Origin: Bacteroidota bacterium
Lineage (GTDB): Bacteria > Bacteroidota > Ignavibacteria > T3Sed10-11
Reading direction: 5' to 3'
NCBI GenBank assembly: GCA_007128495.1
Contig: SKXH01000267.1
Span: 1-14,190, forward strand
DNA length: 14,190 bases
The notes under the pieces are model-generated. The model was not told where the DNA came from. It saw only the letters and a program-made list of their open reading frames with translations, and ran no database searches. Of the stretch, positions 13,882 to 14,190 are shown one piece after another. Position 1 is the first letter of the stretch. Each line of letters opens with the position of its first letter. The position numbers were made by a program, and so were the translations under genes.

Positions 13882-14190
13882 TTATTTTTGGGAATCGATC
13901 CCCAGTTCTTCCATTTTGCGATAGAGAGACGAGACGCTTATACCGAGCGTTTTGGCTGCTTCTTCTTTGTTGAACTTCAGACGGTCAAGCTCCTGCCGTA
14001 TGAAAATTTTTTCGAATTCCTTGACCGCATCTTTCAAAGTTTTATGCTGGCTTTCTGCTGGAGTGTCAATTTTGTCGCTCACAAAATCCGGTAGATCGTC
14101 TACCGTTATATAATCTCCTTCGGCGAAGATAACCGCCCGTTCCATTATATTCTCAAGCTCACGAACCTCACCCTTCCAATTATAATGTAA
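13882..14190 (-). CDS. Sigma-54-dependent activator, C-terminal part (gene enters from the right edge)
   Basis: The last 102 codons of an NtrC-type enhancer-binding protein, open at the window edge. The first visible residues, LHYNWKGEVRELENIMERAV, are the end of the sigma-54-interaction AAA+ domain: the sensor II region that usually reads YPWPGNVRELEN, here with Glu in place of the usual Asn. IFAEGDYITVDDLPDF follows, then a linker (about 40-55), and a Fis-type helix-turn-helix at about 55-98 (LKDAVKEFEKIFIRQELDRLKFNKEEAAKTLGISVSSLYRKMEELGI pattern: EEAAKTLGIS and SSLYRKMEEL). Such proteins bind upstream enhancers and drive sigma-54 RNA polymerase, often as the response regulator of a two-component pair; whether this one has a receiver cannot be seen. 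The TonB gene starts 210 bp downstream, on the same strand. Confidence 0.9.
   Translation of the reverse strand, partial: LHYNWKGEVRELENIMERAVIFAEGDYITVDDLPDFVSDKIDTPAESQHKTLKDAVKEFEKIFIRQELDRLKFNKEEAAKTLGISVSSLYRKMEELGIDSQK

Overview
The window looks like chromosome from a member of the FCB (Fibrobacterota-Chlorobiota-Bacteroidota) assemblage, perhaps an Ignavibacteria-like or similar uncultured lineage. The grounds are a CBM9-like/DUF5916 outer-membrane protein, a DUF3078 outer-membrane protein, and a TonB protein with polyproline runs and a YPELARRAGVEG-type C-terminal domain. Several genes have clear GGAG-type ribosome binding sites, unlike many Bacteroidia, where these are rare. The phylum call is inference; no rRNA or marker gene is present. 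I see no insertion sequence, phage gene, CRISPR array or tRNA.

Left block (1-3189, all minus strand, read right to left): an EamA/DMT-type transporter, a membrane-anchored family 2 glycosyltransferase, an alpha/beta hydrolase, and the 5' part of bioY (biotin ECF transporter S-component), which runs off the left edge. Gaps are 9, 34 and 24 bp, so this may be one transcript.

Middle block (3304-11258, all plus strand): after a 114-bp divergent promoter region come a large outer-membrane protein (CBM9-like plus DUF5916 barrel), an unrecognised two-TM protein, and then a tight four-gene cluster. The cluster is an SppA (S49) protease with an extra N-terminal beta-barrel-like domain, a DUF3078 outer-membrane protein, an SCP2 sterol/lipid-carrier protein, and an R2-like ligand-binding oxidase (R2lox). 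All R2lox metal ligands and the Val/Tyr crosslink pair are conserved. SCP2 and R2lox overlap by 4 bp (ATGA), so they are probably translationally coupled. Envelope biogenesis and lipid handling are the common thread.

Right block (11290-14190, all minus strand): an aldo/keto reductase converging on R2lox, a single-domain receiver-like protein with a degenerate acidic pocket, a TonB-family protein with a strong and structurally complex rho-independent terminator behind it, and the C-terminal end of a sigma-54 (Fis-type HTH) activator entering from the right edge.

The observations most worth a second look are the coupled SCP2-R2lox pair, the barrel-SppA fusion, the atypical receiver, and two regulatory structures: the palindrome over the -35 of the DUF5916 gene and the terminator with competing pairings after tonB.
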